In this document: one piece after another, positions 43,191-52,458 of the stretch | Numbering within the stretch: the stretch's first letter is position 1 | Layout of the letters: every line of letters begins with the position of its first letter | DNA from: Mesorhizobium tamadayense | GTDB taxonomy: Bacteria; Pseudomonadota; Alphaproteobacteria; Rhizobiales; Rhizobiaceae | Direction of reading: 5' to 3' | DNA length: 64,000 nt | NCBI RefSeq assembly: GCF_003863365.1 | Contig: NZ_RQXT01000021.1 | Span: forward strand, 44,973-108,972 | Notes under the pieces: model-generated | The model's database searches: none | The model's input: the letters and a program-made list of their open reading frames with translations, nothing else | What the model was told of the DNA's origin: nothing | Made by a program: the position numbers and the translations under genes

Positions 43191-44362
43191 GACTGACTCG
43201 CGCGCAGTGCCGAAGGCCGATGGTCGCCGGCCACCGTTTCGCCGAACGGTCCCATGTTCACGGCCGTCGGTCGCGTCGAGATTTCATGATCGAGCGGCAA
43301 CAACGGCAACACCAGTTCGCCGAAGCGATAGGCCTCCTCCAGATGCGGATAGCCGGACAGGATGAAGGTATCGATGCCAATGCGCCTGTATTCGTCGATC
43401 CGTTCCGCAACTGTCGCCGCATCGCCGACCAAAGCGGTGCCGGCGCCGCCGCGCACAAGGCCGACGCCGGCCCACAGGTTCGGACTGATTTCGAGCTTAT
43501 CGCGGCGCCCGCCATGCAGCCGGCTCATGCGCGACTGGCCAACCGAATCCATGCGCGCGAACACCTTCTGCGCCTCGGCGATCGTCTTGTCGTCGAGGCG
43601 GCTGATCAGCCGGTCTGCGTCGGCCCAGGCTTCGTCGTTGGTTTCGCGCACGATCACGTGCAGCCGGATGCCGAAGCTCACTTCGCGGCCGGCCTTCTCG
43701 GCAAGGGCACGCACATGGGCGACCTTTGCCGCGACGTCCGCCGGCGGTTCGCCCCAGGTCAAATATTTGTCGATCTGTTCGGCGGCTACCGCGTTGGCCG
43801 CCTCCGACGAGCCGCCGAAATAGAGCGGCGGATGTGGCGTCTGCACCGGCGGAAACAGCAGCCGGCCATCCTCGATACGGAAGTGCATGCCTTTGAACGT
43901 TACCGTCTCGCCGCGCAGCACCGCTTTGTAGACGTCGAGGAATTCCCGCGTCACCTCATAGCGCTCGTCATGGCTGAGGAAGATGCCGTCGCCCTTGTTC
44001 TCGACCGGATCGCCGCCGGTGACGACATTGATCAGCAGGCGCCCGCCCGAAATGCGGTCGAGGGTCGAGGTCATGCGCGCCGCGAGCGTGGGCGACTGCA
44101 GGCCAGGCCGCACGGCGACGAGGAAGCGCAACCGCTGCGTCAGCGGCGCCAGCGCCGACGCCACCACCCAGCTGTCCTCGCAACTGCGTCCGGTCGGCAG
44201 CAGCGCGCCATAGTAGCCGATAGCATCGGCGGCCTTGGCGACCTGGGTGAGATAGGGCAGATCGACCGCCCTGCCGCCCTCTGAGGTGCCGAGATAGCGG
44301 CTGTCGCCATGGGTCGGCAGAAACCACAGGACCTTGATCCTGTCGGGAGTGGCAATGCTCAT
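43187..44362 (-). CDS. ssuD: SsuD-type FMNH2-dependent alkanesulfonate monooxygenase
   Basis: Two-component monooxygenase of 391 residues that cleaves sulfonates to aldehyde and sulfite. Seen: VLWFLPTHGDSRYLGTSEGG at the start, LLPTGRSCEDSWVVASAL, RPGLQSPTLAARMTSTLDRI and GGRLLINVVTGGDPVENKGD, all typical of SsuD and close relatives. GAGG precedes the ATG at 44362. It needs FMNH2 from MsuE or the last gene. In the sulfone pathway, SfnG product methanesulfinate is oxidised to methanesulfonate and then cleaved by MsuD-like enzymes, which this gene could be. Confidence 0.93.
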   Translation of the reverse strand: MSIATPDRIKVLWFLPTHGDSRYLGTSEGGRAVDLPYLTQVAKAADAIGYYGALLPTGRSCEDSWVVASALAPLTQRLRFLVAVRPGLQSPTLAARMTSTLDRISGGRLLINVVTGGDPVENKGDGIFLSHDERYEVTREFLDVYKAVLRGETVTFKGMHFRIEDGRLLFPPVQTPHPPLYFGGSSEAANAVAAEQIDKYLTWGEPPADVAAKVAHVRALAEKAGREVSFGIRLHVIVRETNDEAWADADRLISRLDDKTIAEAQKVFARMDSVGQSRMSRLHGGRRDKLEISPNLWAGVGLVRGGAGTALVGDAATVAERIDEYRRIGIDTFILSGYPHLEEAYRFGELVLPLLPLDHEISTRPTAVNMGPFGETVAGDHRPSALRASQS

Positions 44363-44393
44363 GAATGGTCCTCTGTGACTTGGACGTCTCGCT

Positions 44394-45641
44394 TTAGCTC
44401 CAGGCATGGAACGGCGGATTGACGTCGTTGAGGTAGTAGTTGCCGAGGATCGCGTATTTCCAGCGCACCGGATCGTGCAGCGTGTGGGTGCGGGCGTTGC
44501 GCCAGTGCCGGTCGAGATTGTGCTCGGCAAGCGTCGAGCGTGTGCCGGCGAGCTCGAACAGTTTGTTGGTGGCATTGATGGCGATCTCGGTGGTGAGGAT
44601 CTTGGATTCGGCAACCGCGATCTGCGCTTCCGCGACGGTCTTCTCGTTCGGCTCGGCCACGGCGCGATCGACCGCCAGCCCGGCCTTGTCGAGCACCGCC
44701 TCGGCCGCATTGGCCCGCAAGCGAAGATCGCCGACCGCCTGGATCGTATAGGGGTCCTGCCAGGCATGATCGACGCCGCTGTCGATCCACGCGCGGGATT
44801 TTGTCCGCACGAAGTCGATCGTCTCGTTGATCGCCGCCTTGGCGATGCCGAGATCGACCGCGGCCTGGATGATCTGGAAGATGGCCCCGTCGGCCGTCGG
44901 CCTGTCGTAGCCCTTGTAGCCGGGAACGAGATGCGTTTTGGGCACCTTGACATTGTCGAGCAGGACCGTGCCGGACAACGTCGTCTTCTGGCCGAAGCTC
45001 GACCAGTCGTCGATCACCGTAAGTCCGGGCGCGCCGCGATCGGCGATGGCATACCAGGCGCGCCCCTCGTCATCGAGCGCCACGATCGGCACAAGATGGG
45101 CGAGCAGCGCGCCGCTTGAATAGAATTTCTGGCCGTTGACGACGACATGGTCGCCGGCGTCGACGAACTTGGTCTCGAAGTCGGCTGCCCGCTTGGAGCC
45201 AAACTCGGAAAACGCATTGCCGAAGCGCGTGCCGGACAAAACCTCGGCGAAAAGCAGCTTCTTCTGCGCCTCGTCGGAGACGGTGCGTATGGCGGCGACG
45301 ACGCCAAGATGGTTCTGCGGAATCTGGCCGAGCGACGGGTCGGCCGCCGAGATGATGGTGATCACCTTCGACAGGGTCACATAGGAGAGGTCCGGCCCGC
45401 CATAGGCTTTCGGCACGTTGACCGACCACAGGCCGCTCTGCGAAAACGCATCGAGCTCTTCCTTCGGCCAGATGCGTTCCCGATCCCGCTTGGAGGCATC
45501 CCTGGCGAATTCAGCGGCGAGTTTTTCGGCGACTGCGATTGCCTCGGCATCGGTCCTGATAACATGCGCCTCGGCTGACGGACGCTCGACCGGCGGGACG
45601 GCACTGCGGCTATCTGACGGCTGCTTCGATTGGATGGTCAT
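44394..45641 (-). CDS. sfnB: SfnB-type acyl-CoA dehydrogenase-like flavoprotein
   Basis: Flavoprotein of 415 residues of the acyl-CoA dehydrogenase fold, in the group named SfnB or DszC-like, associated with sulfone and sulfonate use. Seen: ERIWPKEELDAFSQSGLWSV, GNAFSEFGSKRA, HVVVNGQKFYSSGALLAH and GTRSTLAEHNLDRHWRNART with the C-terminal NYYLNDVNPP. No acyl-CoA glutamate base is evident. The start overlaps the LivF stop as ATGA. It probably acts as an FMNH2-dependent monooxygenase. Confidence 0.9.
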   Translation of the reverse strand: MTIQSKQPSDSRSAVPPVERPSAEAHVIRTDAEAIAVAEKLAAEFARDASKRDRERIWPKEELDAFSQSGLWSVNVPKAYGGPDLSYVTLSKVITIISAADPSLGQIPQNHLGVVAAIRTVSDEAQKKLLFAEVLSGTRFGNAFSEFGSKRAADFETKFVDAGDHVVVNGQKFYSSGALLAHLVPIVALDDEGRAWYAIADRGAPGLTVIDDWSSFGQKTTLSGTVLLDNVKVPKTHLVPGYKGYDRPTADGAIFQIIQAAVDLGIAKAAINETIDFVRTKSRAWIDSGVDHAWQDPYTIQAVGDLRLRANAAEAVLDKAGLAVDRAVAEPNEKTVAEAQIAVAESKILTTEIAINATNKLFELAGTRSTLAEHNLDRHWRNARTHTLHDPVRWKYAILGNYYLNDVNPPFHAWS

Positions 45642-46429
45642 GCTGCTGTCTCCTTGGGGAAATGGTCGGATGGAAGCGGCGAGCCGCCGAGATAGTAGGT
45701 CTTGATGTCAGCGCGCTGGCGCAGGTCGGCAGCCGATCCTTCCTGCACGCTGACGCCGTTCTCGAGCACGGTGGCGCGGTCGGCGTATTTCAGCGCAACC
45801 GCCGAATTCTGTTCGGCAACGAGGATAGAAAGGCCTTCGTCGCGGTTGAGCCGTTTCAAAGCGCTGAAGATTTCGTCGACGATCAGCGGCGCCAGCCCCA
45901 TCGACGGCTCGTCCAGAACAAAGAGCTTCGGCCGCGACATCAGGCCCCGGCCGATCGCCGTCATCTGCTGCTCGCCCCCGGAAGTGAGGCCGGACCGCGT
46001 GCGCCGCTTTTCGGCAAGCCGCGGAAACAGCGCATAGATACGCTCGAGGTCGGCCTTGACGCCGGTGCGAGAGGATGAGCGCCCGAGCGCGCCAGTCAGA
46101 AGATTCTCCTCGACCGTCAGCGAGCGGAAGCAATGCCGGCCCTCGAGGACCTGGACCAGACCTTTGCGAACAAGGTGCGAGGGGCTCGCCCTGGAGACGT
46201 CCCCGCCATCGAAAGTGATCCGGCCGGCGGTGATGGTGCCGCGCTCGGCCGGGAGCAGATTGGATATGGCGCGCAGCAGTGTCGTCTTTCCGGCGCCGTT
46301 GGAGCCGAGCAACGCGACGATCTCGCCCTTGCCGACCGACAGGTCGACGCCGTGCAGGGCGGCAATGGCGCCGTTGTAGACGGCCTCTACGCGGTTGACC
46401 GACAGGATCGGATTTTCCGGGCTGGACAT
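45638..46429 (-). CDS. livF: LIV-type ABC transporter ATPase, LivF-like
   Basis: ABC ATPase of 263 residues: Walker A LLGSNGAGKTTLLRAI, Q-loop region VQVLEGRHCF, signature LTSGGEQQMTAIGRGLM, Walker B KLFVLDEPSMGLAPLIV, and a short C-terminal end. The start at 46429 has GGAG six bases upstream. It is the second ATPase of a complete LIV-type importer whose five genes sit inside the sulfur operon. The cargo is therefore more likely an organosulfur compound than a branched-chain amino acid. Confidence 0.93.
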   Translation of the reverse strand: MSSPENPILSVNRVEAVYNGAIAALHGVDLSVGKGEIVALLGSNGAGKTTLLRAISNLLPAERGTITAGRITFDGGDVSRASPSHLVRKGLVQVLEGRHCFRSLTVEENLLTGALGRSSSRTGVKADLERIYALFPRLAEKRRTRSGLTSGGEQQMTAIGRGLMSRPKLFVLDEPSMGLAPLIVDEIFSALKRLNRDEGLSILVAEQNSAVALKYADRATVLENGVSVQEGSAADLRQRADIKTYYLGGSPLPSDHFPKETAA

Positions 46430-46495
46430 CGATGACTCCGCTTGGCGTCTGGATAGCGCGGCCGGCCCGTTAGCCGGCCGCGAGATAGTCAAAAC

Positions 46496-47827
46496 TCAGT
46501 TGCTGACCACCGCCTCGGCATCTTCGGCCGTGCGGATCTTGATGCCCTTTTCCTTGGCATAGGCCTCGGACGATTTCTCGATGATCGGGCGCAGCAGCTT
46601 CCAGTCGGGTGCGATCCAGTCGGAAACGACGTTCCACTTCTTGCCGTCCCACTGCTGGAAGGTCACGTAGCCGTCGCCCTCGTGATTGTACCAAGAGACG
46701 TTGATCGAGTGGAAAAGGTCCTTGGCGCCGAGCGCCTCGACACGCGCCGGGTCGAGCTTGAGATGCTCGAAGCCCCAGCGCACTTCGTCGCCAGTCAGCG
46801 TGCGGTTGCCGAATTTGGCCTGCGCGATGCGAACCGCCTCGACATTGAGGATGCCGTTGACGATGCCGAGATTGTGGTAGACCGAGCCGATGCGGCTCTT
46901 GTCCTCGAGATTGCCCTTGCCGGCGCCGTAGACGGTTTTGACGATCTCCTGGACCACCGGATACTGCTCGCCCGACGCCTGGGTGGTGATGGCCGTGTAG
47001 CCTTTGGCGGCATCGCCGGCGGGAATGACGTCTTCCTCGGAGTTGGACCAGACGTTCCCGACGATATGGTCGGCCGGGAAGCCGGTCTTCTGGGCTGTCT
47101 TCAAGGCGACGGGGTTCATCACGCCCCAGCCGCGCAGCACGACGTAATCCGGATGTTCGCGCCGGATCGTCAGCCATTGCGCCTGCTGCTCGTTGCCGGG
47201 ATGCGGCACCTCGATCTGCGAGAGCTCGAAGCCGTATTTCTGCGCCAAAAGCTCATAGATCGGGATCGTCTCCTTGCCGTAGGGCGAGCCGTGATAGAGC
47301 ACCACGATTTTCTTGCCCTTGAGCTTGTCGAGACCGCCTTCCTTGGAAGCGATGTAGTTCACGATTCCGGAAGTCTCGCTGTAGGGATTGAGCAGCAGCG
47401 GGAAGACGTAAGGGAACACGCGCCCGTCGGTGGTGTCGGTGCGGCCGTGGTTGATGGTGATCAGCGGCACCTTGTCGTCGGTGATGCGGTCGATCATGGC
47501 ATAGGCGATGCCGACCGAGAGCGGATTCCAGGCAGCGATACCCGGGTTGCTCTTCAATCGTTCATAGACCTCGACGCCCTTCTCGACTTCATACTGCGTC
47601 TCGCCCTCGCTCCAGGTCAGCTTGACGCCGTTGACGCCGCCGTCGCGGATGTTGATCAGGTTGAGATAGTCAATGAAGCCACCGAAGAAGCCGGTGCCGC
47701 CGGCGGCGTAGGGGCCGACGCGATAGCTCTGCAGCGGAAAATACTGTTCGTCGGCGTGCACCGCTGTCGCGCCGAGGACGAAGGCCGTGGCGATCGCCGC
47801 TTTTCGTAGGTGACTGAAGAAAGTCAT
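46496..47827 (-). CDS. LIV-type periplasmic substrate-binding protein
   Basis: Binding protein of 443 residues with a signal peptide (1-25, ending AVHADE). It is of the type I, branched-chain amino-acid receptor fold: GPYAAGGTGFFGGFIDYLNL, VPLITINHGRTDTTDG and KIVVLYHGSPYGKETIPIYE. It is long for LivK (about 350) and its pocket residues differ, which suits a different ligand. It lies between livM and livF. AGGAG precedes the ATG. Confidence 0.9.
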   Translation of the reverse strand: MTFFSHLRKAAIATAFVLGATAVHADEQYFPLQSYRVGPYAAGGTGFFGGFIDYLNLINIRDGGVNGVKLTWSEGETQYEVEKGVEVYERLKSNPGIAAWNPLSVGIAYAMIDRITDDKVPLITINHGRTDTTDGRVFPYVFPLLLNPYSETSGIVNYIASKEGGLDKLKGKKIVVLYHGSPYGKETIPIYELLAQKYGFELSQIEVPHPGNEQQAQWLTIRREHPDYVVLRGWGVMNPVALKTAQKTGFPADHIVGNVWSNSEEDVIPAGDAAKGYTAITTQASGEQYPVVQEIVKTVYGAGKGNLEDKSRIGSVYHNLGIVNGILNVEAVRIAQAKFGNRTLTGDEVRWGFEHLKLDPARVEALGAKDLFHSINVSWYNHEGDGYVTFQQWDGKKWNVVSDWIAPDWKLLRPIIEKSSEAYAKEKGIKIRTAEDAEAVVSN

Positions 47828-47876
47828 GAGATGCGTCTCCTGAGGTTGTGGTCCGTGAGAGGATGTCGAGCGGCGC

Positions 47877-48914
47877 TCAGCTGGACCTTGAGCCGATCCG
47901 TCGTTTGAGGCGGTCCAGGAGGGCCGACAGCCCGTTCGGCTCCGCGATGAGGAAGATGATGATGAGCGCGCCGAGCACGATGCGCTGGCTCATGTCGAGC
48001 ACGCCGGAATCGAACAGCCAGCCGAACAGCGCGGCGCCCAGCCGGGACAGCGCCAGCGGGAAGACGACGATGAAGGCAGCGCCGAGAAACGCGCCGCGTA
48101 TCGAGGCCAGGCCGCCGATGATGATGATGAACAGGATCTGGAACGAGCGGTCGAGGTTGAAGCCGGCCGGCTCGACGGTGCGCAGATAGGTGAAGGCCCA
48201 CAGCACGCCGGCGACACCGATGATGAAGGAGGAGATGGCGAACGCCAGCAGCTTGGTCCGCAGAACCGGGACGCCAATCACCCGCGCCGCGGTTTCGTTG
48301 TCGCGCACGGCGATGAAATTGCGGCCGGTGGCGCTGTTGACCAGTCGCCAGACGAGGGCCGTGAGTAGGATGACCGTGGTGACCGAAAGCAGATAGCGGC
48401 CGGTCGCGCCGTCGAACGAGAAGCCCGCAATGACAAGGTGCGGCGCCGAGATCACCCCGGACGGGTTGTCGTTGGAGAACCAGCCGAACTTGGTCAGCGC
48501 CCACTGCACGAAGAACTGGGCGGCGAGCGTCGACACGGCGAGATAGAAGCCGCGCAGGCGTAGGCTCGGCAATCCGAACACGACGCCGATGCCGGCAGCC
48601 GAAATCCCGGCCAGGATCATCGTCGCCGCCAGTGGCAGCCCTTCGACCCGCAGGTTGAAATTGTAGGCGGCGAAAGCGCCGACCGCCATGAAGGCGGAAG
48701 AGCCAAGCGACAGCTGGCCGCAATAGCCGGTGAGCAGGTTGAGGCCGACGGCCGCCAGGCTGAGCGCCAGGAACGGCAGCAGGATCGCCTCGACCAGATA
48801 GCTCGACGCGTAGGCGGGGATCAGGCAGTAGGCCACGGCAATCAAGGCAGCCGGCAGAGCCCACTTCTGCCAGTCGATTGAAGGCCTTCCGGCATCGAGC
48901 GCTTGCACGGCCAT
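47877..48914 (-). CDS. livM: LIV-type ABC transporter permease, LivM-like
   Basis: Permease of 345 residues with about nine membrane segments. Seen: LSLAAVGLNLLTGYCGQLSL, GSSAFMAVGAFAAYNF, RGFYLAVSTLAAQFF and the cytoplasmic loop NFIAVRDNETAARVIGVPVL that docks the ATPase, then GGLASIRGAFLGAAFIV. It starts three bases after livH. Complete and normal. Confidence 0.93.
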   Translation of the reverse strand: MAVQALDAGRPSIDWQKWALPAALIAVAYCLIPAYASSYLVEAILLPFLALSLAAVGLNLLTGYCGQLSLGSSAFMAVGAFAAYNFNLRVEGLPLAATMILAGISAAGIGVVFGLPSLRLRGFYLAVSTLAAQFFVQWALTKFGWFSNDNPSGVISAPHLVIAGFSFDGATGRYLLSVTTVILLTALVWRLVNSATGRNFIAVRDNETAARVIGVPVLRTKLLAFAISSFIIGVAGVLWAFTYLRTVEPAGFNLDRSFQILFIIIIGGLASIRGAFLGAAFIVVFPLALSRLGAALFGWLFDSGVLDMSQRIVLGALIIIFLIAEPNGLSALLDRLKRRIGSRSS

Positions 48915-48917
48915 CGG

Positions 48918-49814
48918 TCAGACCCTTTCGACGGTTTTCTGGCCGAACAGGCCGGACGGGCGCACCAGCAGCACGACCAGGGCCAGCGCGTAGGCGAACC
49001 AGCCTTCGATGCCGCCGCCGACGAAGGGGCCGAGATAGACCTCTGCGAGCTTTTCACTGGCGCCGATAATGAGGCCGCCGACGATGGCGCCAAGGATGGA
49101 ATCGAAACCGCCAAGCACCAGCACCGGCAGCGCCTTCAGCACGATCAGCGACAGCGAGAACTGGACGCCGAGGCGCGCGCCCCACAGCAGCCCCGCGACA
49201 AGCGCCACGAACCCCGCGGCCGTCCACACCGTTCCCCATATCCGGGGCAGCCGCAGCCCGACGGCAAGTGCTGCAAACTGGTCGTCGGCGACGGCGCGAA
49301 ACGCCAGCCCGATCCGGGTCCAGGAGAAGAATGCGCTCAAGCCCGCCACCATCGCCGCGGCAATGCCCGCGGCAAGAAGGTCGAACGACGAGATCAGGAT
49401 GCCGCCGACCTCAAACGGCGTGTCGTCTATGCCGAGATCGAGCCCGTGCACCTGGGTGCCCCACAACAGCTGGGCAGCGCCCTCGATGATGTAGGACAGG
49501 CCGAGTGTGGCCATGAACAGGGTCATCGGCGAGCGATTGACCAGCGGCCTCAGCACAGTCCGCTCGATGGTGAAGCCCAGCGCGACCATGACCGCGAAGG
49601 TGATGAGCAGCGAAAGCGCGAAGGGGATGCCGCGTTCGACGAGGCTGACAAAGGTGAGCGCTGCGAACAGCACCATCGACCCTTGCGCGAAGTTCAGCAC
49701 GCCCGACGTCTTGTAGATCAGCACGAAACCGATGGCGACAAGCGAATACATGACCCCAGAGAGCAGGCCGCCGACCAGCACTTCGATGACGAAGAGGAAA
49801 TCATAGTAGCTCAT
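48918..49814 (-). CDS. livH: LIV-type ABC transporter permease, LivH-like
   Basis: Permease of 298 residues with about eight membrane segments. Seen: GLLSGVMYSLVAIGFVLIYK, GVLNFAQGSMVLF, IERTVLRPL, the ATPase-docking loop AFRAVADDQFAALAVGLRL and GGFDSILGAIVGGLIIG. Its ATG overlaps the livG stop as TGATG. Complete. Confidence 0.93.
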   Translation of the reverse strand: MSYYDFLFVIEVLVGGLLSGVMYSLVAIGFVLIYKTSGVLNFAQGSMVLFAALTFVSLVERGIPFALSLLITFAVMVALGFTIERTVLRPLVNRSPMTLFMATLGLSYIIEGAAQLLWGTQVHGLDLGIDDTPFEVGGILISSFDLLAAGIAAAMVAGLSAFFSWTRIGLAFRAVADDQFAALAVGLRLPRIWGTVWTAAGFVALVAGLLWGARLGVQFSLSLIVLKALPVLVLGGFDSILGAIVGGLIIGASEKLAEVYLGPFVGGGIEGWFAYALALVVLLVRPSGLFGQKTVERV

Positions 49815-50707
49815 CAGATGCCCTCGCCATCGGCGGTGCCGATATAGGCCCGGATCACTGCCGGATCTGTCCTGACCTCGGCCGGCGTCCCGTCTGCGAT
49901 CTTGCGGCCGTAGTCGAGCACAGCGACCCGGTCGGAAAGTCCCATGACCACGCCGATATCGTGCTCGATCAGAATGATGGTGACGCCGTGTCGGTCGCGC
50001 GCTGCGCGCACAAACCCGGCCATCTCGGCTTTCTCGGTCGCCGTCATGCCGGCCATCGGCTCGTCGAGCAGCAGGATCTTCGGCTCGGCAACAAGGGCGC
50101 GGGCCAGTTCGACCCGCTTCTGCAGACCGTAGGGCAAGGTGGCGACAAGGCGGTCGGCGACGGTATCGAGATGCAGGAATGCGATGGTCCGATCGACCTT
50201 TTCGGCGATTCGCGCATCTTCGCGCCGGGCGCGTGGCAGGCCGGCAATGTGTTCGACAAAACTGGCGCGCCTGGTGTGGACGCGGCCCGACGCGATGTTG
50301 TCGCGCACCGAAAGCCCGCCGAAAAGTGCCAGGTTCTGGAAGGTGCGGGCGACCCCCAGCCGTGCCAGACGGCTCGCCGGCACCCGGGAGAAGGACTGCC
50401 CGTCGATCGCGATCCTGCCGCGGTCGGCGTGGTAGAGGCCGCTGATGATGTTGATCAGCGATGACTTGCCGGCGCCGTTGGGGCCGATCACCGCGCGGAT
50501 CTCGCCGCCTTTGACCTCGAGATCAACATCGCTCAGCGCCTTGACGCCGCCAAAGGCAATGCCGATCCCGCTGAGGGTCAGGATGGCATCAGTCTTTGCC
50601 GACAGGCGCGCCGGGCGCGTGTCCTCAACGGGACCGGCACCAGCAAGAATGCCGGAAATTTCGGGCGCGCGCTCGTAGGCGGCGGCTCCCAAGGAAGCAC
50701 CAATCAT
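49814..50707 (-). CDS. livG: LIV-type ABC transporter ATPase, LivG-like
   Basis: ABC ATPase of 297 residues: Walker A VIGPNGAGKSSLINII, VARTFQNLALFGGLSVRDNI, signature-like ATLPYGLQKRVELARAL, Walker B KILLLDEPMAGMTATE and IILIEHDIGVVMGLSDRVAV. The N-terminal 45 residues before the domain are an extension rich in Ala/Gly. AGGGAC precedes the ATG at 50707. It follows sfnG by 55 bases and overlaps livH. Confidence 0.93.
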   Translation of the reverse strand: MIGASLGAAAYERAPEISGILAGAGPVEDTRPARLSAKTDAILTLSGIGIAFGGVKALSDVDLEVKGGEIRAVIGPNGAGKSSLINIISGLYHADRGRIAIDGQSFSRVPASRLARLGVARTFQNLALFGGLSVRDNIASGRVHTRRASFVEHIAGLPRARREDARIAEKVDRTIAFLHLDTVADRLVATLPYGLQKRVELARALVAEPKILLLDEPMAGMTATEKAEMAGFVRAARDRHGVTIILIEHDIGVVMGLSDRVAVLDYGRKIADGTPAEVRTDPAVIRAYIGTADGEGI

Positions 50708-50762
50708 GAAACGTCCCTGATTTTGAAGGAGAGCTGGCAGCGGCCCGAAGGCCGCGCCTGAC

Positions 50763-51863
50763 CTATTCCGCAGCGACAAGCTCCCTGTCGCGAGCCTCTT
50801 CCAGTTCGCGCACCAGTGGGATGACGCGCTTGCCGAAGAACTCGACCTCTTCCTGGAAATGCAGGAAGCCGAGCAGGATCAGGTCGGCGCCGGCATCCTT
50901 TAGCTTCAGGATGCGTTCGGCGATCTGTTCCGGCGTGCCGATGAGATTGCTGCGGAAGCCGTCATTATATTGCACAAGATCCTCGAAGGAGGACTTCGCC
51001 CAATTGCCTTCGCCTTCCGGCGAGGCCTTGCCGGCGTTCTTGACCTGGTCGGCAAAACCCTGGACCGCCTCGGGATTGGCCTTGGCGATGATCTCGTCGA
51101 GCACGGCGCGCGCTTCCTGCTCGCTGTCTCGCGCAATGGCGAAGGCATTGACGCCGATCTTGACCTTGTGGCCGTTGGCCTTCGCCTTGGCGCGGATGTC
51201 GTCGACCTGCTTCCGGATCTCCTCCGGGGTATTGCCGTTAGTGAAATACCAATCGGAGACACGAGACGCCATGTCGCGAGCGGCTCGCGACGAGCCGCCC
51301 TGAAAGATTTCGGGCTGCGGATCGATTGGCTTCGGCTTCATCGAATAGTTGGTGAAGCGGTAGAAATCGCCCTTCAGCGTGAAACTGTCTTCGGTCCAGA
51401 TGCCACGCAACGCTCGGATAAATTCCTCCGACCGGCGATAGCGCTCGTCATGGTCGAGCCAGAGCTCGCCAATGGCGGCGAACTCGCCACGGAACCAGCC
51501 GCTGACGACATTGACGGCGACGCGGCCGTTGGTCAGGTGGTTGATGGTGGCGATCTGCTTGGCCGCCAGCGCAGGGTTCCACGGCCCGGGCAGGATCGCC
51601 GCGATGACTTTCAGTGTCGTGGTCGCGGCGAGCAAGGCGTGGCTGAACGAGACGGATTCGTGCTGGTTGTCGGCCCCGTAGCCGGCGGTGAAGCGGATCT
51701 GGCTCAACGCATAGTCGAAGCCATTGGCCTCGGCGATCTGGGCGAGCTTGCGATTGTAGTCGATGTCCCAGCCCGTCCGCTGCTCGATGTTGGAGATGAC
51801 CAGGCCGCCGGAGACATTAGGCACCCAGTAGGCGAATTTGATGGCGTCGGAATTCGAGCTCAT
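50763..51863 (-). CDS. sfnG: Dimethylsulfone monooxygenase SfnG-type
   Basis: FMNH2-dependent luciferase-like monooxygenase of 366 residues; SfnG converts dimethylsulfone to methanesulfinate and formaldehyde. Seen: FAYWVPNVSGGLVISNIEQR, TGWDIDYNRKLAQIAE, LPGPWNPALAAKQIATINHL, GRVAVNVVSGWFRGEF and EIFQGGSSRAARDMA. AAGGGG precedes the ATG at 51863. Its reductase MsuE is 25 bases upstream. This gene is the best pointer to the substrate of the operon. Confidence 0.92.
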   Translation of the reverse strand: MSSNSDAIKFAYWVPNVSGGLVISNIEQRTGWDIDYNRKLAQIAEANGFDYALSQIRFTAGYGADNQHESVSFSHALLAATTTLKVIAAILPGPWNPALAAKQIATINHLTNGRVAVNVVSGWFRGEFAAIGELWLDHDERYRRSEEFIRALRGIWTEDSFTLKGDFYRFTNYSMKPKPIDPQPEIFQGGSSRAARDMASRVSDWYFTNGNTPEEIRKQVDDIRAKAKANGHKVKIGVNAFAIARDSEQEARAVLDEIIAKANPEAVQGFADQVKNAGKASPEGEGNWAKSSFEDLVQYNDGFRSNLIGTPEQIAERILKLKDAGADLILLGFLHFQEEVEFFGKRVIPLVRELEEARDRELVAAE

Positions 51864-51888
51864 GTTTGTTGTCCCCTTCCTGATTGTT

Positions 51889-52458
51889 TCAGCCGACGCG
51901 CGCGGCGACGGGAGCGTCTGCATGATTGGAGTTGAGCAGTGAGACCGCTTCGGAAGCGGCCCGCGAAATGCGGTCCAGTAACGATGGTCCGACAAGTTCT
52001 GCGCCGACGAAGTCGTCGGACGAGCCATAGACGCCGGTTGGGACGGTGACGGCGCCGAAAAAGCCGAACAATGGCCGCAGCTGATGTTCGAGAACCAAGC
52101 CATGGTATGGGCTGCCGCCGGTTGCCGCGAGAACCACGGTCTTGCCAGTCAACGCGCGATAGTCGACGAGGTCGAACAGGTGCTTGAGGGCGCCGGTGTA
52201 GGAAGCCCGATAAACGGGCGTTCCGACCACCAGCAAATCTGCCTTCTCGACACGCTGGATGATTGCTTCTCCGGATGCGCCCAGTGCGCCGCGGGATAGC
52301 CCGACGAAAAGCGAGGGTGCTGCCTCCGTGATCTCGATCAGACCGGTATCTGCAGGTACCCGCAACGCGACCGCCTTGACCAGCGCGTTGACCACCGCCG
52401 TGGTGCGGGACGGCGTGCTGACGCCGCCGGATATTCCGAGAACCGATAGCCGGGCCAT
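51889..52458 (-). CDS. msuE: NADH-dependent FMN reductase MsuE-type
   Basis: Flavodoxin-like FMN reductase of 189 residues. Seen: LGISGGVSTPSRTTAVVNAL, LLVVGTPVYRASYTGALKHL, FDLVDYRALTGKTVVLAATG and GGSPYHGLVLEHQLRPLFGF, all typical of MsuE/SsuE. It delivers FMNH2 to SfnG and SsuD. It is the first gene of the leftward sulfur operon; all ten following genes start within 70 bases of, or overlap, their predecessor. Confidence 0.92.
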   Translation of the reverse strand: MARLSVLGISGGVSTPSRTTAVVNALVKAVALRVPADTGLIEITEAAPSLFVGLSRGALGASGEAIIQRVEKADLLVVGTPVYRASYTGALKHLFDLVDYRALTGKTVVLAATGGSPYHGLVLEHQLRPLFGFFGAVTVPTGVYGSSDDFVGAELVGPSLLDRISRAASEAVSLLNSNHADAPVAARVG

